Part shown: one piece after another, positions 33,386-42,960 of the stretch | How positions within the stretch are numbered: the first letter of the stretch is position 1 | How the letters are laid out: each line of letters begins with the position of its first letter | DNA from: Oscillospiraceae bacterium | GTDB taxonomy: Bacteria > Bacillota > Clostridia > Oscillospirales > Oscillospiraceae | DNA: 64,000 nucleotides | Direction of reading: 5' to 3' | Assembly: GCA_015067585.1 (NCBI GenBank) | Contig: SVMC01000003.1 | Span: 30,856-94,855, forward strand | Position numbers and translations under genes: made by a program | The notes under the pieces: generated by a model | The model's input: the letters and a program-made list of their open reading frames with translations, nothing else | Told to the model about the DNA's origin: nothing | Databases searched by the model: none

Positions 33386-33793
33386 ATGCAGCAGCGGGTT
33401 CAGGTCGCAAAAATATTTCCTGACGGCTATGCCGAGGTGTTTGTGCAGCGGGAAAGTGCCTGCAGCGGTGATTGCCATAAGTGCAGCGGCTGCGGTGCGG
33501 CGAAACAGCAGGTTTCTGTCCGGGCACGAAACGCCATCGGTGCCCGCCCCGGTGACAAGGTCATCGTTTCTTCCGATGACCGGCAGATCCTTCCTGCTAT
33601 GCTGGTGGTGTATATTCTGCCGCTGGTGCTGCTGCTGGCGGGCTACTTCGCCGGTCTTGGCCTCGGCATCCTGCCGGGCATTCCGGCGGCAGCAGGCTTT
33701 GGCTTGGGGATCGTAATTATGATCCTCTATAACCGCCATGTGCAGAAAAAGCAGCCTGTGACCTTTGTGATCACCGGCTTTGCGGAGAACTGA
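33386..33793 (+). CDS. RseC/MucC-like positive regulator family protein
   Basis: A 135-residue membrane protein of the RseC family (SoxR-reducing system / sigma-E regulator family in Proteobacteria). The cysteine cluster CSGDCHKCSGCG (about 27-38) is followed by a small beta domain, two membrane helices (about 70-110) and a basic inner tail. In Clostridia, RseC-like proteins often accompany Rnf or redox genes; here it follows cdaR. The Cys cluster may bind an iron-sulfur centre. It starts 25 bases after cdaR with a GGAAGGAG site and ends two bases before the next gene. Confidence 0.85.
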   Translation: MQQRVQVAKIFPDGYAEVFVQRESACSGDCHKCSGCGAAKQQVSVRARNAIGARPGDKVIVSSDDRQILPAMLVVYILPLVLLLAGYFAGLGLGILPGIPAAAGFGLGIVIMILYNRHVQKKQPVTFVITGFAEN

Positions 33794-33795
33794 CC

Positions 33796-34680
33796 ATGTT
33801 TGGCTATATCCGTCCCCGCATTAACGAGCTTCGGGTGCGGGATGAGGCCCGCTATCGGGCGGCCTACTGCGGACTTTGCCGCAGCCTTGGCAAACGCTAT
33901 GGAATGCGCTGCCGATTTTTAGTCAATTATGATATTACCTTCCTGTATCTGCTTTTGGCGATGCAGGAGGAAGCGAAAACCTGTGAGACCTGCTTCTGTC
34001 CTGCCAACCCCTTGTGCCGGAAGAAATGCGTGGCAGAAAGTCCTGCAATGGAGTATGCGGCGGATGTATGTGTGCTGCTGTGTGCCCTGTCGCTGGATGA
34101 TGCGCGCAGGGACACGAAGGGCATCAAGCGCATCCTACCCGCTGCAGCCTTTTGGCTTTTGAAAAGTGCCTTGCGAAAGGCAGAAGACCGACATCCTGCC
34201 CTTGCACTGCTTGCAAAGCAGCAGCTTGCGCAGCTTCATGAGTTGGAAACACAAAACTGTGCCAGCATGGATCGGGTGGCAGATACTTTTGCGTCGCTTC
34301 TGAGCCGATGTGCGGATGATTTCCTCGCAGGCGAAAAGCGCCCTGCGCAGCAGCTTTTATACCATGTTGGCAGATTTATTTATTTGACAGATGCGCTGGA
34401 TGACCTTCCCAAGGATGCGGCATCCGGCAGCTATAACCCCCTTCTGCATCGCTTCTCCTGCCCGGAGGGGCAGCTTTCCCCGGAGGATCGGGCCTATGTA
34501 TGCCACAGCATTGATGACTCTGTTGGCATGGCGGCAGCGGCGCTGGAGCTATGTGAAGGAACGCAAAATCGGGAGATTCTACACAACATAATCTACCTTG
34601 GTATGCCTGCGTTGCTGCACGCAGTGGACCGGGGTACATTTCACGCAAAACGCAAGATGAAAGATACAGGTGAGCTATGA
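33796..34680 (+). CDS. DUF5685 family protein
   Basis: A 294-residue cytoplasmic, helical protein. The N-terminus [20 protein letters not shown] and the cysteine pairs YCGLCRSLG (25-33), [12 protein letters not shown] and KKC (about 64-79) fit DUF5685, a Clostridia family of unknown role that is often next to a DnaJ-like gene, as here. The late segment [22 protein letters not shown] resembles a polyprenyl-synthase-like or COQ-like helical fold with Asp-rich turns, but I cannot confirm that. It overlaps the DnaJ-like gene by four bases (ATGA). Confidence 0.8.
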   Translation: MFGYIRPRINELRVRDEARYRAAYCGLCRSLGKRYGMRCRFLVNYDITFLYLLLAMQEEAKTCETCFCPANPLCRKKCVAESPAMEYAADVCVLLCALSLDDARRDTKGIKRILPAAAFWLLKSALRKAEDRHPALALLAKQQLAQLHELETQNCASMDRVADTFASLLSRCADDFLAGEKRPAQQLLYHVGRFIYLTDALDDLPKDAASGSYNPLLHRFSCPEGQLSPEDRAYVCHSIDDSVGMAAAALELCEGTQNREILHNIIYLGMPALLHAVDRGTFHAKRKMKDTGEL

Positions 34681-35264
34681 ACGATCCCTATTCCGTACTG
34701 GGTGTATCTCCCTCCGCCAGCGATGAGGAGATCAAGAAAGCCTATCGTGATCTGGCAAGAAAATACCATCCGGACAACTATCAGAATAACCCCCTGGCAG
34801 ACCTTGCCCAGGAAAAGATGAAGGCCATCAATGAAGCCTACGATACCATCACCAAAAACCGTGCTGCCGGAAACAGCGGCAGCACTGCCTCCGGTTATGG
34901 CGGCTATGGTGGGTATCAGTCCTCCGCTTCTTCCAATCCGACCTACAGCCGGATCCGTCAGGCCATCAATATGGGAGATGTCCAAAGAGCCGAGCAGCTT
35001 TTGGATGAGATCTCCGTTCATGATGCCGAGTGGCATTTCCTTTCCGGTGCGGTTGCCTACCGCAAAGGCTGGCTGGACGAGGCCCAGCGCAATTATCAGA
35101 TCGCATGTTCCATGGAGCCCGGCAACGCGGAATATCAGCAGGCTTTGCAGATGCTTCGTTACGGCGGCAACCCCATGTACCGCCAGACAAGCTATCATAA
35201 CGGCTGCGACGGCTGTGACATCTGCACCGCCCTCATGTGCCTGAACTGCCTGTGCGGCAGATAA
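34677..35264 (+). CDS. J-domain protein with cysteine-rich tail
   Basis: A 195-residue co-chaperone-like protein. The J domain (1-65) has the HPD motif at 31-33, needed to stimulate DnaK. A Gly/Ser/Tyr linker (about 66-95) leads to a helical TPR-like part (96-170, [20 protein letters not shown]). The C-terminus is a cysteine cluster, [19 protein letters not shown], with six cysteines in about 17 residues. It lacks the zinc-finger and substrate domains of true DnaJ. Coupling to the Cys-containing DUF5685 gene suggests a shared metal- or redox-related clientele; that is inference. Confidence 0.85.
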   Translation: MNDPYSVLGVSPSASDEEIKKAYRDLARKYHPDNYQNNPLADLAQEKMKAINEAYDTITKNRAAGNSGSTASGYGGYGGYQSSASSNPTYSRIRQAINMGDVQRAEQLLDEISVHDAEWHFLSGAVAYRKGWLDEAQRNYQIACSMEPGNAEYQQALQMLRYGGNPMYRQTSYHNGCDGCDICTALMCLNCLCGR

Positions 35265-35267
35265 CGC

Positions 35268-35771
35268 ATGAAAAAAACCAATAAACTGACAAAGTCGGCC
35301 CTTTTGACCGCCCTTTCCGTGGCTTTGGTGTGTGCGGCTTCATGGCTTCCCACCGGGCGGCTGGCTCTGCCTGCACTGGCAGCCCTGATCACGGCGGCTG
35401 TGGTCATTGAATGCGGCACCGGATGGGCAGCAGGTCATTATGCGGCGGTGTGTATTCTGACGTTATTGCTCTCGGCGGACAAGACCATGCCCCTATGCTA
35501 TGCTTTTTTGTTTGGGCATTATGCCATCTTCAAGCACTGGATCGAGAGACTCTCCGTTCCTATGCTTCGATGGGGACTCAAGGTGTTGGTGTGCTTTGTC
35601 TGCATCATTCTTTTCGCAGCACTGTTTTCTGAGTCTTTCTTTGCAGCATTACCCCAAAGCTCCTCGGTTTTGTTTTGGCAAGTTCTGCTACTGATATTTA
35701 TTCTGTATGACATTGCATTTTCCCGTCTGATCGGACTTTACATGAGAAGAGTCCATCGGACGGTCCAATAG
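35268..35771 (+). CDS. Integral membrane protein, paralogue of the gene at 61887
   Basis: A 167-residue protein with five or six membrane helices. It shares ECG...YA.V..L..LL..DK......Y.FL..Y...K..I.R with the 176-residue protein encoded at 61887-62417, so the two are paralogues. The arrangement (six helices, short loops, basic start KKTNKLTKSALLTALSVALV) resembles ECF-transporter S components, but no substrate motif is evident. It starts three bases after the J-domain gene, probably in the same transcript. Confidence 0.75.
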   Translation: MKKTNKLTKSALLTALSVALVCAASWLPTGRLALPALAALITAAVVIECGTGWAAGHYAAVCILTLLLSADKTMPLCYAFLFGHYAIFKHWIERLSVPMLRWGLKVLVCFVCIILFAALFSESFFAALPQSSSVLFWQVLLLIFILYDIAFSRLIGLYMRRVHRTVQ

Positions 35772-35793
35772 AATTTACAAGGGAGAGATCGCT

Positions 35794-36672
35794 TTGATTA
35801 AGAGTATGACCGGCTATGGCCGTGGTGTACAGATGCTTCGCGGCAGAGAAATCACCGTGGAGATCCGCTCTGTCAACAACCGTTATCTTGACTGCACTGT
35901 GAAGCTGCCCCGGATCTTCAGCTTTGCGGAGGATGCCATCAAGCAGCGGGTCAAGGAATCCGTGGCCCGAGGCAAAGTGGATGTGTATGTCAGTGTCAAT
36001 CTGTCGGCGCTGGATGATGTGAAGATCGAGCTGAACCGGCCGGTACTGGAAGGCTATCTCTCTGCGATGCGGTCCATCGTCACCGATTACGGTGTGAAGG
36101 ACGATATCAGCGTGTGCGCTTTGTCCCGGATGCCGGATGTGTTCTCTGTGGAAAAGCAGCAGCAGGACGAAAAGGAAGTGGTGCAGGATCTTCTGAGCGT
36201 CACCGACGAAGCCTTAGCTGCCTATGATGCCATGCGCGTGCGGGAAGGTGAGGCCCTGTGTGCCGATCTTCGCAGCCGTGCCGCCACCATTTTGCAGCTG
36301 GTGGAAAAGGTGGAAGAGAGAAGTCCCGTCACCTTGGCGGAGTATCGTGCCCGCCTCACCAACCGGATGATGGAAGTGCTGGATAATGTACAGATCGAAG
36401 AAAGCCGCATCCTGACGGAAGCCGCCATCTATGCGGATAAGATCGCGGTGGATGAGGAGACGGTGCGCCTTCGCAGCCATCTGGCACAGATGGAGACCAT
36501 GCTCCAGAATGGCGGTACCATCGGCCGCAAGCTGGACTTCCTGATGCAGGAAATGAACCGCGAGGCCAACACCATCGGCTCCAAGGGCAATGACATTGAG
36601 CAGGCCCGTACCGTGGTGGATATCAAGGCGGAGCTGGAAAAGATCCGTGAACAGATGCAGAACATCGAATAA
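35794..36672 (+). CDS. yicC: YicC family endoribonuclease-like protein
   Basis: A 292-residue protein with the family N-terminus [10 protein letters not shown] and the C-terminal DUF1732 block ([20 protein letters not shown], about 252-271). YicC has been reported as an endoribonuclease acting on small RNAs, and in Firmicutes it is typically followed by remA and gmk, as here. TTG 35794 is the start: the conserved IKSM follows it and AAGGGAGAG lies upstream. It begins the conserved housekeeping run. Confidence 0.93.
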   Translation: MIKSMTGYGRGVQMLRGREITVEIRSVNNRYLDCTVKLPRIFSFAEDAIKQRVKESVARGKVDVYVSVNLSALDDVKIELNRPVLEGYLSAMRSIVTDYGVKDDISVCALSRMPDVFSVEKQQQDEKEVVQDLLSVTDEALAAYDAMRVREGEALCADLRSRAATILQLVEKVEERSPVTLAEYRARLTNRMMEVLDNVQIEESRILTEAAIYADKIAVDEETVRLRSHLAQMETMLQNGGTIGRKLDFLMQEMNREANTIGSKGNDIEQARTVVDIKAELEKIREQMQNIE

Positions 36673-36683
36673 GCGGAGGAACT

Positions 36684-36935
36684 ATGAAGTTTTTGAACAT
36701 AGGCTTTGGTAATCTTGTGTCCGCCGGAAGAGTGCTTGCGGTGGTCAGCCCCGAATCGGCTCCCATCAAGCGGCTGAGTCAGGAGGCAAAGGACAGAGGA
36801 ATGCTCATCGATGCCTCCTTTGGCCGGAAGACAAAGTCTGTTTTACTGATGGATACGGACCATGTGATCCTCTCAGCCATTGCGCCGGAATCCCTTCTGG
36901 CCCGGCTGGAGGAACGGGAGGAGGAAGAAAAATGA
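36684..36935 (+). CDS. remA: RemA-like regulator (DUF370)
   Basis: An 83-residue protein of the RemA/DUF370 family: [20 protein letters not shown], then the basic DNA-binding stretch [20 protein letters not shown]. In B. subtilis RemA is a DNA-binding activator of matrix and osmoprotection operons and forms rings. The extended acidic tail (EEREEEEK) is longer than in B. subtilis RemA. It overlaps gmk by four bases, the normal yicC-remA-gmk order. Confidence 0.93.
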   Translation: MKFLNIGFGNLVSAGRVLAVVSPESAPIKRLSQEAKDRGMLIDASFGRKTKSVLLMDTDHVILSAIAPESLLARLEEREEEEK

Positions 36936-37531
36936 AAAGAGGAAGTCTTTTGATCCTGTCCGGCCCTTCCGGTGTTGGCAAGGGCACCGTGGTGAAGGAA
37001 CTGCGTAAAAGAAACGATCAGATCTGGCTTTCCATTTCGGCAACCACCCGCGCACCCCGTCCTGAAGACAAGGACGGCGTGACCTACTGGTTTAAGACCA
37101 AGGCGGAATTCGAGGATATGATCGCAAAGGACCAGTTCCTGGAACACGCCTGCTACAGTGGCAATTACTACGGCAGTCCCGAAGGACCTGTGGATGAAAT
37201 GCTTCGTTCCGGCCGGGATGTGGTGCTGGAAATTGAGGCACAGGGCGCCCTGCAGGTGATGCAGCGCCGTCCGGATGCTGTCTCCGTGTTTATTATTGCT
37301 CCGGAGTTTTCCCAGATCCGTCAGCGTCTGCTGCATCGGGGAGACACCACCGGCGATGACCTGGAAAAGCGCATTGCCACTGCCCGCTGGGAATATACTC
37401 AGGCACCCAAATATGACTACATCGTGGTAAATGACCGCGTGGAAGATTGTGCGGATGAGATCATGGCCATTCTTGCCGCCGATAAATGCAAGGCCGAATA
37501 TCGTAAGGAATTACTTAAGGAGGACGATTGA
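36932..37531 (+). CDS. gmk: Guanylate kinase
   Basis: Phosphorylates GMP to GDP with ATP. The 199-residue length is normal. The P-loop is [10 protein letters not shown] (about 9-18), with the GMP-binding segment [19 protein letters not shown] and the lid near 130-150. It starts inside the end of remA and is followed two bases later by rpoZ, whose ribosome binding site lies in the gmk 3' end. Feedback by ppGpp is common in Firmicutes but cannot be read here. Confidence 0.97.
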   Translation: MKRGSLLILSGPSGVGKGTVVKELRKRNDQIWLSISATTRAPRPEDKDGVTYWFKTKAEFEDMIAKDQFLEHACYSGNYYGSPEGPVDEMLRSGRDVVLEIEAQGALQVMQRRPDAVSVFIIAPEFSQIRQRLLHRGDTTGDDLEKRIATARWEYTQAPKYDYIVVNDRVEDCADEIMAILAADKCKAEYRKELLKEDD

Positions 37532-37532
37532 T

Positions 37533-37739
37533 ATGCTTTACCCCCCGATGTCTGATTTGCTGGAACATGTTGACAGCCGTTACCTGCTGGTGAATCTGGT
37601 GGCACGCCGTGCCCGTCAGATCGCCATTGAGGCAGAGGAATTTCAGCAGCCCCTGACGGAAAAGCCCGTCACTCTGGCCATTCGTGAGGTTGCAGAGGGC
37701 AAGCTGACCGCAGAGGTCAAGGAGTCCTATTTCGGATAA
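37533..37739 (+). CDS. rpoZ: RNA polymerase omega subunit
   Basis: A 68-residue protein matching omega: PPMSDLLEHVDSRYLLVNLV then ARRARQIA and a C-terminal AIREVAEGKL segment. It helps assemble the beta-prime subunit. It starts at ATG 37533 after AAGGAGGA. It sits in its usual Firmicutes place after gmk; coaBC, which often separates rpoZ from priA, is absent. Confidence 0.93.
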   Translation: MLYPPMSDLLEHVDSRYLLVNLVARRARQIAIEAEEFQQPLTEKPVTLAIREVAEGKLTAEVKESYFG

Positions 37740-37766
37740 TTCGCCAAAGGAAAGGAGGCCGCTCCC

Positions 37767-40220
37767 TTGATCGCAGAGCTTGCTGTGGCAGCGGCGATTT
37801 ACGCCATTGACAAGCCCTACAGCTACCGCATTCCCGATGGGATGCTCCTGCATCCCGGTATGCGGGTGAGACTGCCCTTCGGCAACGGCAACCGCCGCAC
37901 GGAGGGAGTGGTGCTTCGCATCCGGGAAGGCGAGGAAGCGGGCCTCAAGTGCATCGATGCACCTTTGGATGACAGCCCTTTGCTGTCTGAGCGGATGCTG
38001 CATTTAGCGGCATTTCTGCGGGAACGATATTTTTGCACCTTTTACGACGCCATTCGAGCGATTCTGCCGGCAGGTCTGTGGTATTCTCAGGAGCAGACCA
38101 TCCGACTTGCGGAGCCTTTCCCCGAGGATTGGGCGAGTCAGACCCGGCGCAAGCCGGATGCGCAGAAGCTTTTGCAGGCGCTTTTAGACCTTGGCGGTAC
38201 CGCCCAGGAAAAGACTTTGCGGGAACTGCTGCCGGAGGAGCTGCCCTTTGCCGATTGCATCCGCTATTTGACGGGAAAGAAGCTTTTGAAGAGTGATGCA
38301 TCCCTGAAGCGGCGGGTCAAGGACCGGGTGGATCAGTTTGTGCGGCTGGAGACCTCCACACAGGAGGCGATGGACTATGCCCGGCGCCGTGCGAAGGCAG
38401 CGCCCCTGCAGTGTGCGGTGCTGGAGCTGCTGTGTGCTATGGAAAGCGGCTGCGCCAAAGACATCTGCTATTTTACCGGCGCTTCCATGTCCACCCTGCG
38501 AAGGCTGGAAAAGCTGGGATATCTGTCCTTTTTCACCTGCGAGGTGCTGCGGCGTCCAAAGCTCCGTCCGGCGGAAAAAGAGGGTCCTTTGACCCTGACA
38601 GAGGAGCAAAATGCTGCTTTTTCCGGACTTTTCGAGCAAATGCAGCGGGAGACACCTGGCGTTTCTCTGCTGCACGGTGTCACCGGCAGCGGAAAAACTT
38701 CCGTCTATATCCAACTCATTGAGCAATGCCTGCTTGCAGGCAAGCAGGCGATCCTGCTGGTGCCGGAGATCGCCCTGACGCCCCAGCTCCTTGGCAAAAT
38801 GGCGGCGCATTTTGGCGATCGGGTGGCGGTGCTGCACAGCAGCCTTGGCCTTGCGGAGCGCTATGATGAATGGAAGCGCGTCCGCACAGGAAAGGCGCAG
38901 CTTGTGGTGGGTACCCGCTCGGCAGTGTTTGCCCCCACCCCGAATCTTGGCCTCGTCATTGTGGACGAGGAGCATGAGCATACCTATAAATCAGAAAATA
39001 CCCCCTATTATCATGCCCGTGAGGTGGCCATCTACCGTGGCGCGAAGGAAGGCGCTCTTGTGCTGCTTGGCTCCGCGACCCCATCGGTGGAGTCCATGTA
39101 TCGGGCAAAACAGGGGATCTATACCCTTTACCGGCTGACCCGGCGCTTCAACGGCGCCGCACTGCCTCAGGTGGTGATCGCGGACATGAAGCAGGAGATC
39201 CGGGCCGGCAACGGCAGCGCCATCAGCCGGGAACTGCTTTCCCGGATGCGGCAGGGACACCAAGAGGGGAAAAAGACCATCTTGTTCCTGAACCGCAGAG
39301 GCAGCAGCCGCATGGCGGTGTGCGTGGAGTGCGGCTTTGTGCCCCAGTGCCCCCGCTGCAGTGTGCATCTGACCTATCACGCGGCCAACCGTCGCAGGAT
39401 GTGCCACTATTGCGGCTATTCTGAGCCGGCGGAGGAGCGCTGCCCGGATTGCGGCGGCAGAATGAAGTATGTGGGCTTTGGCACCCAGCGGGTGGCGCAG
39501 GAACTAAGTGTTCAGGCCCCGGAGCTGACGAGCCTTCGCATGGATGCGGATACGGTGTCTGCTGCCAATCCCCATGAGATCATTCTCAGCCGCTTTGAAA
39601 AAGAACCCATTTCCGTCCTGATCGGCACGCAAATGGTGACGAAGGGTCTCAATTTTGAGACCGTTACCTTGGTCGGCGTACTGGATGCGGATGCGGCACT
39701 GTATGTGGATCATTTCCGCGCCGCGGAGACGGCCTTTTCCATGATGACTCAGGTTATCGGTCGGGCGGGGCGTTTCAGCCTGCCCGGTACGGCGGTCATT
39801 CAGACCATGACCCCGGAAAATACCGTGATCCGGCAGGCTGCCCTGCAGGATTATGACGGATTTTATGAAAAAGAGATCGAACTCAGGAGGATTCGGAATT
39901 GCCCGCCCTTCTGTGATCTCATTACCATCACCTTCTCAGGACAATTGGAGCAGCAGGTGGTGGAAAGCGCCTGCACCCTGCGGGAGGCTTTTGCGGGCGC
40001 GTTGAATTCGCCGGATTACCGAAGCCTGTCTGTGCGTATCCTTGGCCCGGCCCCGGCACCGGTCGCCCGTGTGAACAATACCTATCGATACCGCCTTACG
40101 CTGTGCGGTGAAAACAGCCGCCCCCTGCGGGCGCTGACGGCGTACTATCTCAGACAATTTGCGAAGGATAAGCGAAACAAGGGCGTATTTGCCTTTGCGG
40201 ATGTGAATGCCTACGATTAG
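37767..40220 (+). CDS. priA: Primosomal protein N' (PriA helicase)
   Basis: A superfamily 2 helicase that restarts stalled replication forks. The 817-residue length is typical. Order: N-terminal fork-binding domain (about 1-105), winged helix, helicase lobes with GVTGSGKTSVY (about 307-317), DEEHEHTYK, and paired-cysteine zinc sites (CVECGFVPQCPRC, CHYCG, CPDCGG) around residues 510-570, then the C-terminal domain. The start is TTG 37767 after AAAGGAGG; no ATG near the expected N-terminus fits. Confidence 0.97.
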   Translation: MIAELAVAAAIYAIDKPYSYRIPDGMLLHPGMRVRLPFGNGNRRTEGVVLRIREGEEAGLKCIDAPLDDSPLLSERMLHLAAFLRERYFCTFYDAIRAILPAGLWYSQEQTIRLAEPFPEDWASQTRRKPDAQKLLQALLDLGGTAQEKTLRELLPEELPFADCIRYLTGKKLLKSDASLKRRVKDRVDQFVRLETSTQEAMDYARRRAKAAPLQCAVLELLCAMESGCAKDICYFTGASMSTLRRLEKLGYLSFFTCEVLRRPKLRPAEKEGPLTLTEEQNAAFSGLFEQMQRETPGVSLLHGVTGSGKTSVYIQLIEQCLLAGKQAILLVPEIALTPQLLGKMAAHFGDRVAVLHSSLGLAERYDEWKRVRTGKAQLVVGTRSAVFAPTPNLGLVIVDEEHEHTYKSENTPYYHAREVAIYRGAKEGALVLLGSATPSVESMYRAKQGIYTLYRLTRRFNGAALPQVVIADMKQEIRAGNGSAISRELLSRMRQGHQEGKKTILFLNRRGSSRMAVCVECGFVPQCPRCSVHLTYHAANRRRMCHYCGYSEPAEERCPDCGGRMKYVGFGTQRVAQELSVQAPELTSLRMDADTVSAANPHEIILSRFEKEPISVLIGTQMVTKGLNFETVTLVGVLDADAALYVDHFRAAETAFSMMTQVIGRAGRFSLPGTAVIQTMTPENTVIRQAALQDYDGFYEKEIELRRIRNCPPFCDLITITFSGQLEQQVVESACTLREAFAGALNSPDYRSLSVRILGPAPAPVARVNNTYRYRLTLCGENSRPLRALTAYYLRQFAKDKRNKGVFAFADVNAYD

Positions 40221-40241
40221 ATATGAAAAGGAAGGATCAGC

Positions 40242-40736
40242 ATGGCACTTAGAAACATTATGACCGAGGAACAGGCGACCTTGCATAAGGTGTCCCGTCC
40301 TGTCACAAAATTTGATCAGAAGCTCCATGACCTGCTGGACGATATGGCAGAAACCCTGGAGAAGGCAAACGGTGCCGGTCTGGCAGCACCTCAGGTGGGC
40401 ATTCTGCGCCGCGTTTTCCTTGTGGATGTGGGCGATGAGGGTGTGTTTGAAATGATCAATCCCGAAATTCTGGAAACCTCCGGTGAGCAGGATGATCTGG
40501 AAGGCTGCCTCAGCGTTCCCGGGAAATGGGGCATGGTCAAGCGGCCCAACTATGTCCGGGTGCAGGCACAGGATCGCTTCGGCGAATGGTATGAAGTGGA
40601 GGCGGAAGGTCTGTTGGCCCGCTGCATCCTCCATGAGAACGACCATCTGGACGGCCATCTTTATACCGAAAAGGTCCACAAGTGGATGAGTGAGGAAGAA
40701 ATCGCCGCCATGTATGAAGAGGATGAGGACGAATGA
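40242..40736 (+). CDS. def: Peptide deformylase
   Basis: Removes the formyl group from nascent proteins. The 164-residue protein has all three motifs: GAGLAAPQ (44-51), EGCLS with metal ligand Cys89, and HENDH with His131, Glu132 and His135 (HExxH). The C-terminus is an acidic tail (MYEEDEDE). It overlaps fmt by four bases; def and fmt act at opposite ends of the formylation cycle. Confidence 0.96.
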   Translation: MALRNIMTEEQATLHKVSRPVTKFDQKLHDLLDDMAETLEKANGAGLAAPQVGILRRVFLVDVGDEGVFEMINPEILETSGEQDDLEGCLSVPGKWGMVKRPNYVRVQAQDRFGEWYEVEAEGLLARCILHENDHLDGHLYTEKVHKWMSEEEIAAMYEEDEDE

Positions 40737-41662
40737 GAGTTGTATTTATGGGCACGCCGGACATTGCTGCTACCTGCCTTACCTGCCTGTGCGGTACGGA
40801 TTTAGAGCCGGTGGCGGTATATACCAAGCAGGATATGCCGAAGAACCGCGGTATGAAAATGGCCATGTCCGAAGTCAAAGAGGTTGCCTTGGCCCACGAT
40901 ATCCCCGTATATCAGCCCACCACCTTTAAGGATGACACGGTATATGAAGAACTCAAGGCATTAGCACCTGATGTGATCGCCGTAGTGGCCTATGGCAAGA
41001 TCCTGCCCCAGCGGGTGCTGGATATTCCGAAGTTTGGGTGCATCAACATCCATGCCAGCATCCTGCCCGAACTGCGGGGCGCAGGCCCTGTGCAGTGGGC
41101 GATCCTCAACGGAATGAAGGAAACCGGTGTGACCGGTATGTATATGGACGCGGGCATGGACACCGGTGATATCATTGAGATCCGCCGTACCCCCATTGAC
41201 CCGGAAGAAAACGCCCAGCAGCTTTTGGATCGTCTTGCCGTAATGGGCGGCGAGCTTTTGGTGGAGCTGCTTGGTCGCCTTGCGCAGGGTGAGGCTTTGC
41301 CCCGCACCCCCCAGGACAGCAGCAAAGCCACCATGGCACCCATGCTCAGCAAGGCCCTTTGTCCCATCAATTGGGCTAAGTCTGCCCATGAGATCCACGA
41401 TCAGATCCGTGGCCTTGACCCCTGGCCCGTGGCAACGGCAATGCTGGGGGGAAAACGCTTTAAGATCTACCGTGCAGTGGAGACGGGTAAGGACAGTGCC
41501 GCTGCCCCCGGCACCATCCTCGGCCTGACGAAAACCGGTGCTGAGATCGTCTGCGGCGACGGAAAGACCATAGAGATCACCATTTTGCAGGCAGAAGGCG
41601 GCAAGCGCATGGCGGCACCGGATTATTTCCGCGGGCATCCCCTGCCGGAGCAGGCACAATGA
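40733..41662 (+). CDS. fmt: Methionyl-tRNA formyltransferase
   Basis: Formylates initiator Met-tRNA with 10-formyl-tetrahydrofolate. The 309-residue enzyme has the catalytic-domain motif NIHASILPELRGAGPVQWAI (Asn and His of the active site, about 103-122) followed by TGMYMDAGMDTGD, then the C-terminal oligonucleotide-binding domain. It overlaps def upstream and rsmB downstream by four bases each. Confidence 0.97.
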   Translation: MRVVFMGTPDIAATCLTCLCGTDLEPVAVYTKQDMPKNRGMKMAMSEVKEVALAHDIPVYQPTTFKDDTVYEELKALAPDVIAVVAYGKILPQRVLDIPKFGCINIHASILPELRGAGPVQWAILNGMKETGVTGMYMDAGMDTGDIIEIRRTPIDPEENAQQLLDRLAVMGGELLVELLGRLAQGEALPRTPQDSSKATMAPMLSKALCPINWAKSAHEIHDQIRGLDPWPVATAMLGGKRFKIYRAVETGKDSAAAPGTILGLTKTGAEIVCGDGKTIEITILQAEGGKRMAAPDYFRGHPLPEQAQ

Positions 41663-42960
41663 CGGCCCGACAGACGGCCCTTACGGCCCTGATCGCCTGC
41701 CGCAAGCGAAATGCCTGGTCGGATGGTGTGCTGAAGGAGTACATCGCCCGGGACAAGCTGGATCGCCGTGATGCGGCATTGGCCAGCCGCCTTTGCTACG
41801 GTGTTCTGCAGAATCAGATGCTGATCGACTTCTATATCAGCTCCTTTTTGAAAGGAAAGCTGCGGGATCTTCAGCCGGTGGTGCTGGATATCCTTCGCCT
41901 TGGGGTCTATCAGCTTACCATGATGGATAAGATCCCTCCCTCCGCTGCGGTAAATGAAGCGGTGGAGCAGGGAAAGAAATATGCCAACCGCAGTGCGGCG
42001 GGCCTCATCAATGGGGTGCTCCGGGCTATAACCCGGGCGCAGGCGCTGCCGGAACCGCCCGACCTTGCCACCCGCTACAGCCATCCTGCGGAACTGGTGG
42101 AGCGGCTGCGGGAAAGTGTAGGAGAGGAATTGCTCCCCGCTCTGCTTAAGAGCCACAATGATGCCCCCCGTACGGTCATTCAGGTGAACACCACCAAGAT
42201 GAGCGGCCCGGAGGCGGCAGAACTGCTGCAAAAGCAGGGAGTCGGCTGTGAAAAGCACCCTTGGCTGCCGGATTGCTATTATCTCACCGGCACAGGAAAT
42301 ATCGAAGGCTTGGAAGCCTTCCGGAAAGGTATCGTCTATGTTCAGGACCCGGCGGCAAGACTGGCTGCCATGGCCTCCGGTGTGGAGGCGGGCATGAAGG
42401 TGCTGGACTGCTGCGCCGCTCCCGGCGGCAAGAGCTTTGCCGCTGCCATTCAAATGAAAAATCAGGGGAGTATCACCTCCTGTGATATCCATCCCCATAA
42501 GATCGACCTGATCCAAAAGGGTGCCGACCGTCTTGGCCTTACGATCATTGCTCCCCAGCTTCAGGATGCTTCTCAGGAAGCGCCTCAGTGGGTGGAGGCC
42601 ATGGATGTGGTGATCGCGGATGTGCCCTGCTCCGGTCTGGGCGTCATCCGCAAGAAGCCGGACATCCGCTATAAGGATCTGAGCCGCATCGACGGCCTGC
42701 CCCGGGTGCAAAGCGCCATTTTAGACCAGCAGGCGGCCTATGTGCGACCCGGCGGTGTGCTGCTCTACAGCACCTGCACCATCCTTCGACAGGAAAATGA
42801 AGCGGTGGTGGAAGATTTTTTGAAAAAACATCCGGAATTTGAGCCGGAAGCGCTGAATTTGCCGAGGGAATGCGGCTTGGAAGGGCCGATGGCCACATTT
42901 TTACCCTGCTGTCAGGATACGGACGGGTTCTTTATTGCAAAATTGAGGAAAAAACTATGA
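41659..42960 (+). CDS. rsmB: 16S rRNA (cytosine-967-C5)-methyltransferase RsmB
   Basis: A 433-residue enzyme with an N-terminal NusB-like RNA-binding domain (about 1-135) and a SAM-dependent methyltransferase domain. The SAM motif is DCCAAPGGKSFA (about 252-263), and the catalytic cysteines lie in DVPCSGLGVIRKKPD (about 320-334) and YSTCT. It overlaps fmt and rlmN by four bases. It is a usual member of this translation-maturation run. Confidence 0.96.
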   Translation: MTARQTALTALIACRKRNAWSDGVLKEYIARDKLDRRDAALASRLCYGVLQNQMLIDFYISSFLKGKLRDLQPVVLDILRLGVYQLTMMDKIPPSAAVNEAVEQGKKYANRSAAGLINGVLRAITRAQALPEPPDLATRYSHPAELVERLRESVGEELLPALLKSHNDAPRTVIQVNTTKMSGPEAAELLQKQGVGCEKHPWLPDCYYLTGTGNIEGLEAFRKGIVYVQDPAARLAAMASGVEAGMKVLDCCAAPGGKSFAAAIQMKNQGSITSCDIHPHKIDLIQKGADRLGLTIIAPQLQDASQEAPQWVEAMDVVIADVPCSGLGVIRKKPDIRYKDLSRIDGLPRVQSAILDQQAAYVRPGGVLLYSTCTILRQENEAVVEDFLKKHPEFEPEALNLPRECGLEGPMATFLPCCQDTDGFFIAKLRKKL

